From Epiperipatus broadwayi (Eukaryota; Onychophora; Udeonychophora; Euonychophora; Peripatidae), in the NCBI GenBank assembly GCA_028023455.1, contig JAQFVV010001058.1:1-64000 (forward strand): a stretch of 64,000 bases of DNA. Direction: 5' to 3'. The translations under genes and the position numbers were made by a program. Below the pieces are notes generated by a model, which was not told where the DNA came from, did not search any database, and saw nothing but the letters and a program-made list of their open reading frames with translations. Shown piece by piece: positions 26,426 through 38,710 of the stretch; within the stretch, counting starts at the first letter, position 1, and every line of letters starts with the position of its first letter.

Positions 26426-28218
26426 TGTACCACTATCTTAGCTGTACATATAATATTTTTGTCTAAAACATTATTAAAATAAGATATTGCCATAAATAAT
26501 GCAAAAGTAATAAAAACAATAAGTTGTCATAAATAACTAAATTAAAAACAAAGAAAAAACATTTCATTTAAAATAAATTTATAAATGTCTAAAAGTTTTT
26601 ATTATTATTATTAGTTTAAGAAAATGCAGAAAGTAATCTATAAAAGATTAAGAAGTGGGTGAAAAGGGGAAAAAGTTTAGCTTATAAATGTTAAAAGTAT
26701 AACAGTTAAAAATAAATGGTTTTTATAAAATTAAAATTACTCTCTCTTTTATTTGATTTGAAGAGAGAAAAAGGTAATCTAAAAAATTAATAACAGAGAT
26801 TTTTTAAATATATACATGTGTAAATAGTGAATGATTGTAAACATAAAGAAATAATAAATGTGTGCATGTTAATAAAAAATAAAATGTGAAAACAATTATT
26901 AAAAAATAAATGAAAGTTGATAAGTTAAAAGAAATTCCCTCAAAAATTGCAAATACTCCAAGTTACATAAAGAAATAAACTCACAATAGCTACTAATTAA
27001 GGAATCCATCAACAAGTAATTAATTAAAATCTTATCAAAATTTAATTAAAAGCAGTGGACAAATTTTAATAATGGATATAGCTGGTGGCTATAAGAACTA
27101 ATTAAAAAAACAACAGGTCAGCAGATAAATACTTCTTCCATTGGTCAAGCAGTTCAGTTTAGTCAATCAGATTATTAAATCAGTTCTTCAATCAGTCTTC
27201 AGTCAGTCATCTCATGTATTTGTTAATAAAGACCATGCAGTGTTGATTTGAGCAGCTTTTCAAAGCATGCAATGGGTTCCAAGCCACAGTCTGCAGCCAG
27301 CTCAATGGAATCAATGCACACCTAATAATATGAAGCCACCCAATGTCTAACTGTCTTAAAAATGAGTATCATGGAATACAAACATCAGGAGCCAACAGAT
27401 ACCTAGAATCCAACTGGTTGGAAAACACACAGGAAACAAACAGCAAGAACTCTCCATGTTTTAAAATCCTATAGGTAATAAACAGTTGCTTCTTCTCATT
27501 TCTGATATTAATGTATCCATTGCAATCCTTGAAGCCTCGAGAGTCAGTAAAACCAATGAACTCTATAGCATGCATAAAATGAACTATTGATGTGCATGTT
27601 TCTAAATCTTATATTATTTAATGCTTTTGTTATATTTTATTGTATGTATTAAGAATGTGTGTGTGTGGCTATTATATAAAAACATTATTGTTAATTAATT
27701 AAGAAATTATAAAAGTAGTTTAAGATTATTAAAATAAATTATCTTTAAACTTAATATTTGTCAGTCAATTCTTTTACCATTAATTAAAGCAGTAATGTTC
27801 TTTTGATTGAGCTATTTGGGATTTCTTAGGCGCTGAATTAGTTTGCCAATCATTCAAGGTATGTTAATTATCTTTTGGGGTAATTAACTGGTGCCTGAAG
27901 TTTTTACTTCGAAACAAAAAAGTGCTTTGAATGATAGGCGTTAAACTTTGCAGATAAAAAAAAAATCTGTGTCCTCAAAATGTGGCCCTAATTATATATT
28001 TTATATATAGCTTCATCTTGGAAATAGATACCCTACGAGTATTCTATTTTCTGCCTAAAAAACCCAGTGGTCTAGATTGAAATTATCTTAAATTTGTCTT
28101 ATTAAGATTTGTGTACAATATTTATCTGTTATATTTTATTAAAGAAAAGTAAAGATACGGTTGCTCTCCAGTATACATTTTCAATATATGATAAGTCTGA
28201 TAAAGAATCCCTGGTTCA
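26426..28218 (+). mobile_element. Solo LTR related to the 36.5-44 kb element
   Basis: 1793 bp, starting TGTACC and ending CA, with ATATAT on both sides. It is collinear but clearly diverged from the LTRs at 36548 and 42284. Matches include TTTTTGTCTAAAACATTATT near the start, TAAATTATCTTTAAACTTAA and GTCAATTCTTTT in the last third, and a late GAAGTTTTTACTTCGAAACA block. No internal region or partner LTR was found nearby, so LTR-LTR recombination is the likely origin. Confidence 0.75.
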
Positions 28219-28284
28219 ATATATATATATATAAATGTAAAAGTATAATAGCAGTTATAAAAAATATTATAAATAATATATATA

Positions 28285-28344
28285 CAAATAATTTAACGGT
28301 AAAAAAAAAAATTCAAAATATTTTTTTTACCATTAAATTGTTTG
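28285..28344. repeat. 60 bp palindrome next to RTE copy 2
   Basis: CAAATAATTTAACGGTAAAA is mirrored by TTTTACCATTAAATTGTTTG with an AT-rich loop. RTE copy 2 starts 6 bases later. Confidence 0.7.
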
Positions 28345-28349
28345 TTTAG

Positions 28350-31300
28350 GCTGCAGAAAGGAGTTTGCTATTAACTTAAAGGAGACCCTTTGATTCCTCT
28401 TGGAGGCCTTAAAGGAACTGAGTACCACAAATTCCTAATGTCCACTCCATACATTCTTGTCATTGCAGCTGTTATTACTATGTGATTATTCATACAGTAT
28501 ACGAACATGGATGAGCTGCTCACCAACACACATTAGCCAGCGGGGTGAGTTTATTGGATTTTTACCTCTGAGTTTAAGATCAAGAAACACCATGGTCTTT
28601 CTTCTCAGTTGCCTGATAAGGCAGAATGAATGTTTGTGTAAATAATAATATCATGGCCCTTATTCCCAGGAGGCTGTAAAGGGACCAACCAAGGCAGCAG
28701 TTAAAAACTGAATGTGGAGGGTGCTAAAAATCCCCTGATTGCAAACCCAAGCTGCCATTTGATGACTTTTTTTTAGGTACTTACAATTGCCGATCACATT
28801 CAAGTGAAGAAAGATTGCAAGAATTAGAAGAACCATCTTATATTAAATGGGACATTATTGGACTTTGTGAAGTTCGAAGAAAGATGAAGAGATAATTGAT
28901 TTAAAAAGTGGACACGTACTCTATTATAAAGGTACAAATATTGGAAATACAAGTGGATTAGGATTCATTATAAATAAAAAGTGGAAGACTAACATTGTGT
29001 ATCAGACAGAGTGGCAAGATTAGTTATACAACTTAATAGCAGATACCAAATGCCAATAATTCAGATTTATGTCCGAACAAGCTCTCATAGTGATGAAGTA
29101 ATAGAAGATTTTTATATGGACATACAAAAGGCTTTTGATCAGAGTAAACAACATTTTAAAATTGTTATGAAAGACTTTAATCCTAGAATTGCTAAAAAAA
29201 TAATAGATGAAAGTGCTGTAGGTAATTTTGTTTATGGTCATAGAAATGAGAGAGAACATAGACTTGTAGAGTTTTCAGAAAAATGAAAACTTTATATTAT
29301 AAATTTTTTTTGAGAAAAATGTTAAAAGGAAATGGACATGGAAGCATTCAAATGAAGATACAGCAGAATTGGATTATAGTTTGACTAATGAAAAATACAT
29401 ATTTCAAGATTGTAATGTCCTTAATAAATTTAACACAGGAATTGATCATCAATTAGTAAGATGTAAGATATGTTCTAATGCAAGACTATAAAGACAAAAA
29501 TTATTTAAAAAAACAATATTTTTACAGTTGATATTCCTAATCTTCAGAAACATTGTAATGAATTTAAATTATAACTTACAAATCGGTTTCAAGTATTAGT
29601 AGATTTTGAACATGATGCAGATTTGAATGAAATTAATATGAAAATAACTGATACACTTTTAAAAACCGCAACAAAGATAATTGGTAGAAAAAAGCAGCAA
29701 TTGACCAATAAAATTTCTACTGAGACTAGAGAATTTATGAAAAAAAGAAGGAATATGAAGATATACAAAAATGATGCATTAAAAAGGATTGAATATCCAA
29801 ATTTTGTAAAATCATGCGGAAAAAGGTTGAATATGATATAAAAAAGTATAACTGTGAATTAGCAAGGAAAGCTGTAGAGGAGAATAAAAGTCTCAAGAGA
29901 GTAAAACAACATTTTGGTATTGGTAGGAAATTTATATTTGCAATAAGAAAAAAAGATGAAATTATTACTAAAAAAAGAGATGACATCATGAAATGTTTAG
30001 AAGGCTTTTATCAAGAATTATATAGTAATAATAAACAAGTACCTCCTACATCTATTACATCTTCCGAATTGCTGAGAATTTTAAATGAAGAAGTGCGACA
30101 TGCAATTAAATGTATGAAAAAAGGAAAAGCTCTAGGTAATGATGGAATTATAATTGATATATTAAAAGAAGCAGGTGAAGAAACAGAAATTTTTTTAACA
30201 ATGTTATATACCAAATGTCTAAATGATAAAGATGTACCAGATGATTGGAAGAATGCAGTAATAATATTAATATTTAAAAAAGGTGATAAAAAAGATATTA
30301 GAAATTGCTGACCTATCAGCCTTTAACCAGTTTTATACAAAATTTTTACCAAGATAATTACAACTCATCTACAGAGAACATTGGATTTCCACCATCAAAG
30401 AGAACAAGCTGGATTTAAAAGTGGTTTTAGTATAGTAGATCATATTCAGATACTGAGAGATGTTATAGAAAGGACAAATGAATATGAGTTGCCATTATGT
30501 TTTGGATTTGTAGATTATAAAAAGGGATTTGATTGTATAAATATTTCTTCAGTGATTAAAGCATTGGATCATCGTATAGATCCAGAATATTGTCATATTT
30601 TAAAGAATATTTATAAAAATTCAACAGCAACAATTAGATTACATAATGATACTGGAAAAATCAACATTGAGAAAGGTGTAAGACAAGGTGACTTCATTTC
30701 TCCAAAACTTTTTACAACAGTGCTGCAAGAAGTATTTTGGGAATTAAAATGGGAAACTAAAGGAGTGAAAGTAAATGTATATTATTTAAGTCATTTAGAT
30801 TTTGCAGATGATATAGTTGATTTTGGAAATAATGCTTCAGAGCTGCAGGAAATGTTGCAGGAGTTATAAGATAAAAGTAGGAAAGTAGGACTAAAGATAA
30901 ATGTCAAAAAGACTAAAGTAATGTTTAATTGATTTGCTCAAATATGAAAATAAAGATTGATTCTGATGAATTAAAAGAAGTTAACAGTTACAAATAACTT
31001 GGTCAGATTATTAATACAGATGGAAAAATAATGGATGAAATTAATCATAGAATTAAACTTGGTTGGAGTGCTTTTGGTAGAAATAACTTGATACTAAAAG
31101 GAAATATGCTTATGAGTTTAAAAAGAAAGGTTCTTAATAAATGCGTTTTACGAGTTCTTATTTATGGATCTGAGATTTGAAAACTTAATAGAAAAGCAAT
31201 ACAGAGACTTCAGACTACTCAAGGAAGTATGGAGAGATGCATGTTGGGAGTAATAAGAAGAGATCAAAAATGCAATGTATGGGTAAGAGAACAAATAGGT

Positions 31301-31567
31301 ATTACAGATCTTATGGAAAAAATTAAAAGTTTGAAGTGGAGTTGGTCTGGACATATTGCTAAAAGAGGTGATAAGAGATGGACAATTGAAATCTTAAATG
31401 GGATTCCAAGAAATTGTAAAAGACCCAGAAAGAGACTACCTGTGAGAGGGATGGGTAAAATAGAAAAGTGTGCAGGGGTGATGTGGAGAAGAGAAACTAA
31501 AGGATTGAACTTGGAGAGACCGTCCTGTAGTGGATTGATAATGGTTGATAATGGTGATGATGATATA
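28350..31567 (+). mobile_element. RTE-type LINE, copy 2 (full-length relic)
   Basis: Same start (GCTGCAGAAAGG) and same 5' untranslated blocks as copy 1. It ends in GGTGATGATGATAT, a shortened form of the TGA tail. Length is 3.2 kb. Orientation matches copy 1, with about 4.5 kb between them. It is more decayed than copy 1. Confidence 0.88.
28790..31566 (+). pseudogene. RTE endonuclease-RT, multiply broken
   Basis: Fragments follow the copy 1 protein in order. The endonuclease piece at 29011-29286 reads VMKDFNPRIA where GDFN is expected, so a catalytic-motif Gly is already lost. A linker lies at 29623-29841 and 29814-30311, which keeps the 31 bases missing from copy 1. RT pieces follow at 30381-30869 (FVDYKKGFDCI, GVRQGDFISPKLF, LDFADDIVDF) and a C-terminal piece at 31229-31585. 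At least six frameshifts or stops lie between them. Differences from copy 1 are spread evenly, which suggests two independent insertions rather than a segmental duplication. Confidence 0.85.
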
Positions 31568-31569
31568 TT

Positions 31570-34500
31570 GCCCATTTTAAAATGAAGTCTGATCCAAAGA
31601 ATAATGTTTGCCACAGTATAGTCTCCTTGGAACTATATTAAATACATAATTTAAAGATTATATTTCATAAGTTTACTTGGATGAAATGACAGTAAAGAGC
31701 ACTCTGTAGACTGTCACTCTACCACCATTCTGAACATTGTGAAGACTTGAATAATATTAAACATATAAACCAAATTATTGTAATAGAAAACTCTGTCTAA
31801 TCAACCTGTTATTTAGATAATTACAGTTTTAAAAACCTAAGATTCTTAGTGTCTATAAGCCCAAAAGTCGTTGATTTTGATAACTTTTCTGGAACTTTCA
31901 ACCAATTATCACAAACTGTATGTTTACATTCAGTCCCAATTAACAAACTTCCTCAGAAAATTTTAAACTTTATCTATCTCCCCATCCAGTAATTTAACCA
32001 ATGTTACTTTTATTTCAAATTCATTGCTGTCAGTTTGTATGGAAAAATATGGTTAAAATCAGTAAAATACTTTTTAATTGTTTAAAACTCTGCATTCTTT
32101 TTGATAGTCCATTTCCATTTGTCTTTCTTTTTTAGAAAATTTAATGTACACCTAGTGTTATTTTGCAAAGTTATCTGTAAAAACAGTGCAAACCAAGATA
32201 TGATTTTGATTGTTTTCTATTAATGGGAATCGAAAATTCATAGACCATCCACAATCTTGTTACTATAAAATGTAATTATTTGAATTCTGATTACACACTC
32301 TACCTTTTCATACATTAGGTTACTTTTGGAAAGATTTATTTCAATATTTTTTTAGAACATTAGAATATTTTGGAAATAAAACTACTTGACCATATTCCTT
32401 TACAATGATTTCCTTAATATTTGGTGTTATTCTTCTAAACCCTCAGTCCAAAGCATATTGTTTCAAAACAATAAGAATAATTCAAAAGTACTTATATTCA
32501 AACTACACTTGTGCCATGGACTATAAGCTTGAGTAATCTTTTGGTAACATATGATATGTTTTAAATTTTTCATTTCACTACATACTAAAAGATTTAAAGT
32601 TAGAATCAATACTTTTACAGCCATGTTTACTTCACTATGATTATAGCAAATAACCTATGATATTTCATTTTTATAACTGTATTGATTTCTCATCAGATAT
32701 GTTTCCATATATTTTTACCTTGTCGAAAACAAAAGAGTAAAATTTCATTGATAAATGGACATTAGGATTAATTTCAGTTTACATAAAGCAAAAGCAAAAA
32801 ATCTGGTGGTTTGATAATGAGAGTTTTATATACTATCTGGTGTGTATTGATTATTTAAGTTTGCAATAGATGACTTTAGAATAAAATAAATATAACTTTT
32901 CTTTGAAGCGTATGAATAAGTATATGAGAAGGAATGTCATATTCGTAATACATTTTAATGTAAAACTGTTTACCAGAAATTAGCCATCAAATTGAAGGCT
33001 ATTCAGAAATTTTATTAACAATTTATTCATTTTGGGTGAAAGATTTCTGTCAGATATCTTTATTACATTCAATGATTATCTAACAACCATATTTTTCTTT
33101 ACAATTAAAAAGAGATTATTATATGGAAATGAATATTTGCGTACCCACTAGATTTTATCATTTTTTAAAGTGAGTTATTAACCTGTTTTATATTGGTGTA
33201 AATGAGATTTAATTAATTCTATTACTTTTACCTCTTTGTTATATTATTAAGCTATCAGTTCAAATTGAATTACATAAATGATATAAATCTAAGACAATTT
33301 TCTGGTATATTAATACAAATCTAAAACCAGTTCAATTTTTATCTATTATAGTGTCCTTACTTTTTAATAACTAAAAGCAAACTCAATTTTTAACAAATCA
33401 ATAAACATCAGATAAAAGGGAAATGATTTTTAAAATGGATTTTTAATGAATAAATAATTTCCCAAGTCACAATATCATTCTTAAATGGTTTTTATAATCC
33501 ATTATTACTTATCTATTATACATTGCCAAAATATAACTATATTTATAATCTATAAGCACTAACCTGTTCCTCACACACTTAATGAGGAATATTATATTTT
33601 AAATAAATTTATCAATGTTGAATTACATTTTAAAGCTTAAGATTGTTACAGTATTAATACCTCTAATTATAGAAGTTTAAATTGATTAAAAGTCAATATA
33701 TCTCTACTAAAAAATTATATATACAGGATATTATATAATTCAAAGCCTTTTTTTTGTATACACGTATAATATTTAAATATATATTTGAAAATATGCTAAT
33801 TATTATTAAATTTATGTGAAATTATTATTGTAGATAAATATTTTGTGTAAATAATAACAGATATTGTGGTCTGCAGCAACTAATAGAAATGGATTATTCA
33901 TGTTTTCCAAAAGTCTATTTATTTGATTGTGATGTTTTTCTTAAACAGTCGTTTTCAAATATGTATAAAAATATAAAAATATTTAAAAATAACAATTGTG
34001 TAGAGGGAGTTGCATTAAATTAATAATAGCACGTGTATATACAGTTTGTAAAACAAGATATATTTATCGTTATTATAGATTAAAGCTCATATTTGGAATA
34101 ATTACAAACATTGCTAGCCTAATAAGTAATTATTCATAAATAGTGATTTTATCCAAAAGCTGTTAATCATCAACAAATCTATGCCGGAACAGTAGCACCT
34201 ACAGATTAATTTATTCCAATATGTAATTGTAGTTTGACTTATATTTGTGCTTGTTTACTAGCTTCAAGCATACCTGTCATTTACTAGAGCATTGTAACAA
34301 CTGTTAGATATGCTAATAACAGAAAAAAAACGCCATCTATTAATCGATCTCTAATACCCAGATATTGAAAAATAAAACTAGCCAAAATGTTTGTATTAGT
34401 CACAATTATTAAGCAATTTGTAATTTATGTATACATTTACAGTTTTGAAAGTGTTCATTTTAAAACGTTATTTTTCCACTTTCCATAATGTTACTGTAGT

Positions 34501-34594
34501 AATGAATTATAATATTCTACATATTTGTGTGTGCATGTCAATGCATATAAAATATTTTGAGTATAACAAATTAAAAATTAGATAATTCACTTAC
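31570..34594. other. 3 kb AT-rich sequence without recognised feature
   Basis: No open frame with protein character, no convincing inverted repeat and no RNA gene. It is the presumed downstream intron flank of the exon at 34595. Confidence 0.5.
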
Positions 34595-34936
34595 GTAATC
34601 CAGCAAAAATAGTCATATTGAATGAATTAATGTCAAGGTCTTTAAAATTGAATGAAATAGTAAAAGTTTTATTAATCATTGTTTTCTGAAATTTTTTAAA
34701 ACATAATCGATATGGAATAGAAGCTGAGTGAAAAGATACACCTAAAGCATCATATTCTGCAGTATATCGGACAGTGGAATCATTAAATACGATAAGGAGA
34801 GTGTCATCATCAAAGTAAAATGAAATAAAATGAAGACTAAATTTTGTATTGTTTTTTGGATATCCTATGGCCATAAGGCAGAATTCTTTATCTATTGTCA
34901 AGTAAGGAACACCAAAGCTAAATCTTCCATAAAAAT
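34595..34936 (-). CDS. Host exon, extracellular-type domain of unknown family
   Basis: The minus strand shows an acceptor (TTTATATTTAG, just before 34936), 342 open bases and a donor GTAAGTG. Both borders are phase 1, compatible with direct splicing to the Sushi-like exon at 7063. The 113 residues read like a beta-rich extracellular domain: FYGRFSFGVPYLTIDKEFC, then FSLHFISFYFDDDTLLIVF and ASIPYRLCFKKF. There are two cysteines, three NxS/T sites (NNT, NDS, NKT) and alternating hydrophobic strands. No transposon protein resembles it. I do not recognise the family. Being open with a perfect donor in this AT-rich background argues it is real. Confidence 0.6.
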
Positions 34937-35152
34937 CTAAATATAAATGCACACACATAAATATATAATTTTCACTTTGTTTATATATAGTAATAATAAA
35001 AAGTCAGATGTAACCTGATATATAATATTGCTTAGGCACATATGCTTAAGATATGTTATATATATTTTTTCTTTTACTTCTGCTTTATTATGGCTCAATC
35101 CACTTTTAGTGCTGACTACCATAAACTCACCATTATATACATAATTTTGTCT

Positions 35153-35430
35153 ACACCTGCTTTTTCAGACAGAAAACTGATTTGCATTGAAAACCTACAG
35201 CGAAATGGCTTTCTTAAAACAAACATTAAAAATCATTTGCATATTTGATAATGTAATAAATTCCTTTAGGTTAATAATCCTTTTTATCAATTAACCAATA
35301 GAATTTTATTATGTTATTAGATATGCAAATCATCTTTTAATTTTTAATGATTAAATTTTGAAGAAAGCCATTGGGCTGTGTTTTCTTATGAGAATCAGTT
35401 ATCTGGTTGAAATATTAAAGCAGATGTAAA
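35153..35430. mobile_element. Foldback MITE, about 280 bp
   Basis: The arms pair: AATGGCTTTCTT (35205) with AAGAAAGCCATT (35362), CATTTGCATAT with ATATGCAAATC, and CTGCTTTTT with AAAGCAG at the outside. The loop is about 40 bases. No coding capacity. Confidence 0.75.
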
Positions 35431-36547
35431 TGAATAATTGTATTTTGTTAATGGCATATTCAAATGCTTTAATGGCACACAAACTATATATCATAATTTT
35501 CTTCAATATTTATTTTTATTGCTATAATCTATACTAATAAAAATTTATTGTAAACAAAAGATAAAATAAATAAATATAATATTATATTAGAATTCAATTT
35601 ATAATTGAACTCTGATTAGAAACAATAAATTATGATATTTTAAGTCAAATAAAGTGGTAACAGTATACTGTAATTGGCAGATTTGTCTACCTCATTAACA
35701 TACTGCAGAATATAAATCCAGGACATGAAACTCAACACTAGGAGTTGCCTCCCTAAAATCCCAAGTTCAAATACAAAGTCTATACTCCACAGTGCCACCT
35801 ATGTGATAATGCATCTGATGCTACTAATAGCAAAGTTTCTTGCCAGTGCCAGTGGTCAGGGAGAAACAAAATACTCTAAATTAAAGAGCCCTAGGTTTGC
35901 CTAACAAGAACTATAGATGTCCTAAAGATACGTATCAGTGTATATGGTGTGTAATTTAGACCACAGGAATAAATAAATAAAAGAAGTGTAATGAATCAAT
36001 TCAAATATATTTATTGACATCAATTTATTAACAATATTAGCTATACAAATTTGATAGCTATTTACAAGATTACTTTACAGTATTCCATACTTGGATTAAG
36101 TTATAATGTGCCTAATTGAACTATGATAATGTAAGAATATGCAAAGCATTAAAGAAAACAAATTAACTAATTAAAATAGTGGGGAAAATATTTTTATTTG
36201 ATATGAGAATAATTCAGGTGACTCATAGAGTGACTATTATTTGGGTTTCAGATATGTGGGTGTTTTGATCGAGCCCCACATTGGCCATCAAATGTGGGAA
36301 AAAATACTGTGTAATGGTCAAGTTTGTACATTTGCATAACAGAATCTAGAATCCATGCAAAGAAACCAAAGATTACCAGACCAGGAGTTAGATGTCCTGA
36401 ATCCAACCATGCTTTAACTCATCTACAAGAACTCCAAGACTCAAGACCCTACGAATGATTACACTTGAAGTTACACATATTATTTCTCTCTTTTGCACCA
36501 GCATGGTCAGGGAGAAGCATAAGACTCAGGAACTTATATATATATAT
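35431..36547. other. Intergenic sequence, possible diverged SINE-like repeats
   Basis: GGTCAGGGAGAA with an upstream GCCAG or CCAGC context recurs at 35857 and 36508. Around each, a block with CAAGTTCAAAT or CAAGACCC suggests an old dispersed repeat. I could not fold a convincing tRNA. No coding frame. Confidence 0.3.
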
Positions 36548-38303
36548 TGTGCCAATGCCAAATTGGCACATGTATATAAAATAATTTTGTCTAAAAAAAT
36601 TATTAAAATCTATCGTAAAAGAGAGTGAAATAAAAGTTATAAAAATCGGAAGTTTCTTTAAATGTAAATGCAGTTTGTTTTCGTGAAAATAAGATTTAAA
36701 AATCAGAGAGTTCTTAAAAATAAAACTTACAATTAAAAGGGAGAGGGGGAGTTTTGTTTAGAAAAGATAAAACTAAGAGTTCATAAAAGTTAAAGAGTAT
36801 TATTATTATAAATTAAAAGTTTAAAAAAAATATAAAAATCTCTTTTCATTCCAGTTTATTATAATAGATTATATTAGTGCGTGCGAATGTAAACAAAAGT
36901 ATGCATGTTAGAATAATATAAAAAAGAAAAATATATATAAATGAAAGTTAAAAAAGAAATTATATTTGGAAAACACAGTGATGGCTATTAAGTTAAATAA
37001 AGACAACATATTTATGAAAATAAATATTGAAATGAAATGTATTTAAAAACACAGTGGTGAGCTACTAATTAAGGATATAAAAACAACACGTTTTGGGATA
37101 GCTAATTAATCAATCGTCAAAAACACGTTGTCATAGGATTAATCTAAAGGAATTTCGACAACACCTATTGCACATTTGCCGGAGGATATTAAAACAAAAA
37201 CACTTCGCAGGTATAAATAGACTTTTTTTGTTTTATCGGACATTCAGTTGGAGTTTGCAAATCAGTCTAGTTTGCAGTTTCAGTCTATTTAGCAGTGTCA
37301 GTCTTGTTTACATTATTTAGCAGAAACAGAAATGCAGTGCTGAAAATCTTATGGAAACCCTTTGCCCAACAAAATCATTAAAACCTGCCTGTGAAATAAT
37401 GTCTTCATAACCACTCCGAAATCCTCCGTCAAAACGTTCAACTGTCTTCAAGAATAAATTTGACTCGCATAAAATCTCTTCAAGAATTGTCAAAATCTGA
37501 CCGGTTAGATATAATTCATCGGAAGCAGCTGAAGCAGCCAATGACAAGCAAAAAAATTCTAGGTATATATTTTATTATTATCATTTATATGTAGTAGTCA
37601 CCACTGTAATCTGTAAATATTCAAGACTCAAATTATATGAACTCTATCATACATAAAATGAACTATTGATATGTATGCCTAAGTTTCAAATGCTATTAAT
37701 GCTTTATTATTATGTTTGCGAATGCGAGATAATTTAAAATGTCTAAGATTATTTTTGCTTTTTTTTTTCATAAAATATACTATCATATGTTAATTTAAAA
37801 ATGTGCGTGTGTTAAAATTGGATTTATAAAATGTTTATAATGCGTTTATGTTAGTTAGTAAATTATCTTTAAACTTAATTAATCTTGATTGAAATAAATT
37901 GTCTTTAAATTTAAACTTTATCTGTCGGTCAATTCTTTTTATCAATCTCTTCTTACCAATATTTTATTACTGATTAAAATTAGACTGGGCTAGTTAAGGG
38001 AATTGTTTCGAGTGCTGGATTATGAGCCTACTGCCTGAATATGTTAGTCTTCAGACTAGCTGGCGCCCCGGGGTTTACCCTGAAACAAATAAAATATTTG
38101 GATAGTAGGGGTTTGAATCTAGCAGCCGAGATGGGCCATTGTTGATAGTTAAAGCTATTAATAAGATCTCCCATTTCGCTCGAATGTGCCGGTTCGTTCA
38201 CATAACCTTTATAATATTATAAATGTATTATGAAGGAGTTTGAAACCGGCCAAAACTTATATATACGTATAAGTAGGTGGTTTCAGCGGTTCGACCCGGT
38301 ACA
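36548..38303 (+). repeat. 5' LTR, 1756 bp
   Basis: Exceptionally long for an LTR. It differs from the 3' LTR by scattered substitutions and a few indels (a 4 bp difference near 37130 and a ~20 bp block near 37340 present only in the 3' copy). A phrase near 38066 (GGCGCCCCGGGG) looks like a primer-binding site but lies inside both LTRs. Confidence 0.95.
37212..37249 (+). promoter_or_regulatory. LTR core promoter: TATA box plus TCAGT initiator
   Basis: TATAAATA at 37212 is followed 34 bases later by TCAGTT (A at 37246). This is the spacing of a TATA-Inr promoter, and TCAGT is the arthropod-type initiator. The same pair is kept in the 3' LTR at 42945-42984. The R region would start here. Confidence 0.6.
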
Positions 38304-38340
38304 TAAATGGCTTTACCCAACGTTTGGGGCTGAACCTAAG
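38304..38340 (+). promoter_or_regulatory. Candidate primer-binding site
   Basis: A TGG occurs four bases after the 5' LTR end, followed by CTTTACCCAACG and TTTGGGGC. A TGG close behind the LTR is expected for annealing to a tRNA 3' CCA. The tRNA was not identified. Confidence 0.4.
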
Positions 38341-38710
38341 AAATAATAGTAAATAAATGCTTTGTTTCTTGTTTAAAAATAAAAACCTTAAAGAAATCTA
38401 AATTACGTAGGTAAAAGTGTATTAAATTAAAAATAAAAAAAAGAATTGACGGAAATTTTTTTTTCTTACTTCTTTAAATGAAAAGAAATTTTGTGCTATT
38501 TACGTTCTGTTAAATAAATGACAGTTGGGTGTTTGGGTGGAGTTAAAGCATTAAGATCGGGTAGGATAAATGGGCAAAGGAGGGGGAGCCAGCGTATATT
38601 TCCACTTTAGAAATAAATAAATAAAATAGAAATTAGTAAACTTATGAGCGTGAATAAAATATAATATTAAAGAAAAATAATATAAAAAAGTAAAGTTTAA
38701 AATTATAAAT

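Noticed and set aside
37317-37547. 76-codon minus-strand frame present in the 5' LTR and partly in the 3' LTR
   Set aside because: The frame differs between the two LTRs because of an extra block of about 20 bases, and the solo LTR does not keep it. Shared presence is explained by LTR identity.
38060-38090. GGCGCCCCGGGG phrase resembling a tRNA primer-binding site
   Set aside because: It lies inside both LTRs, about 240 bp before their ends, whereas a PBS must follow the LTR directly.
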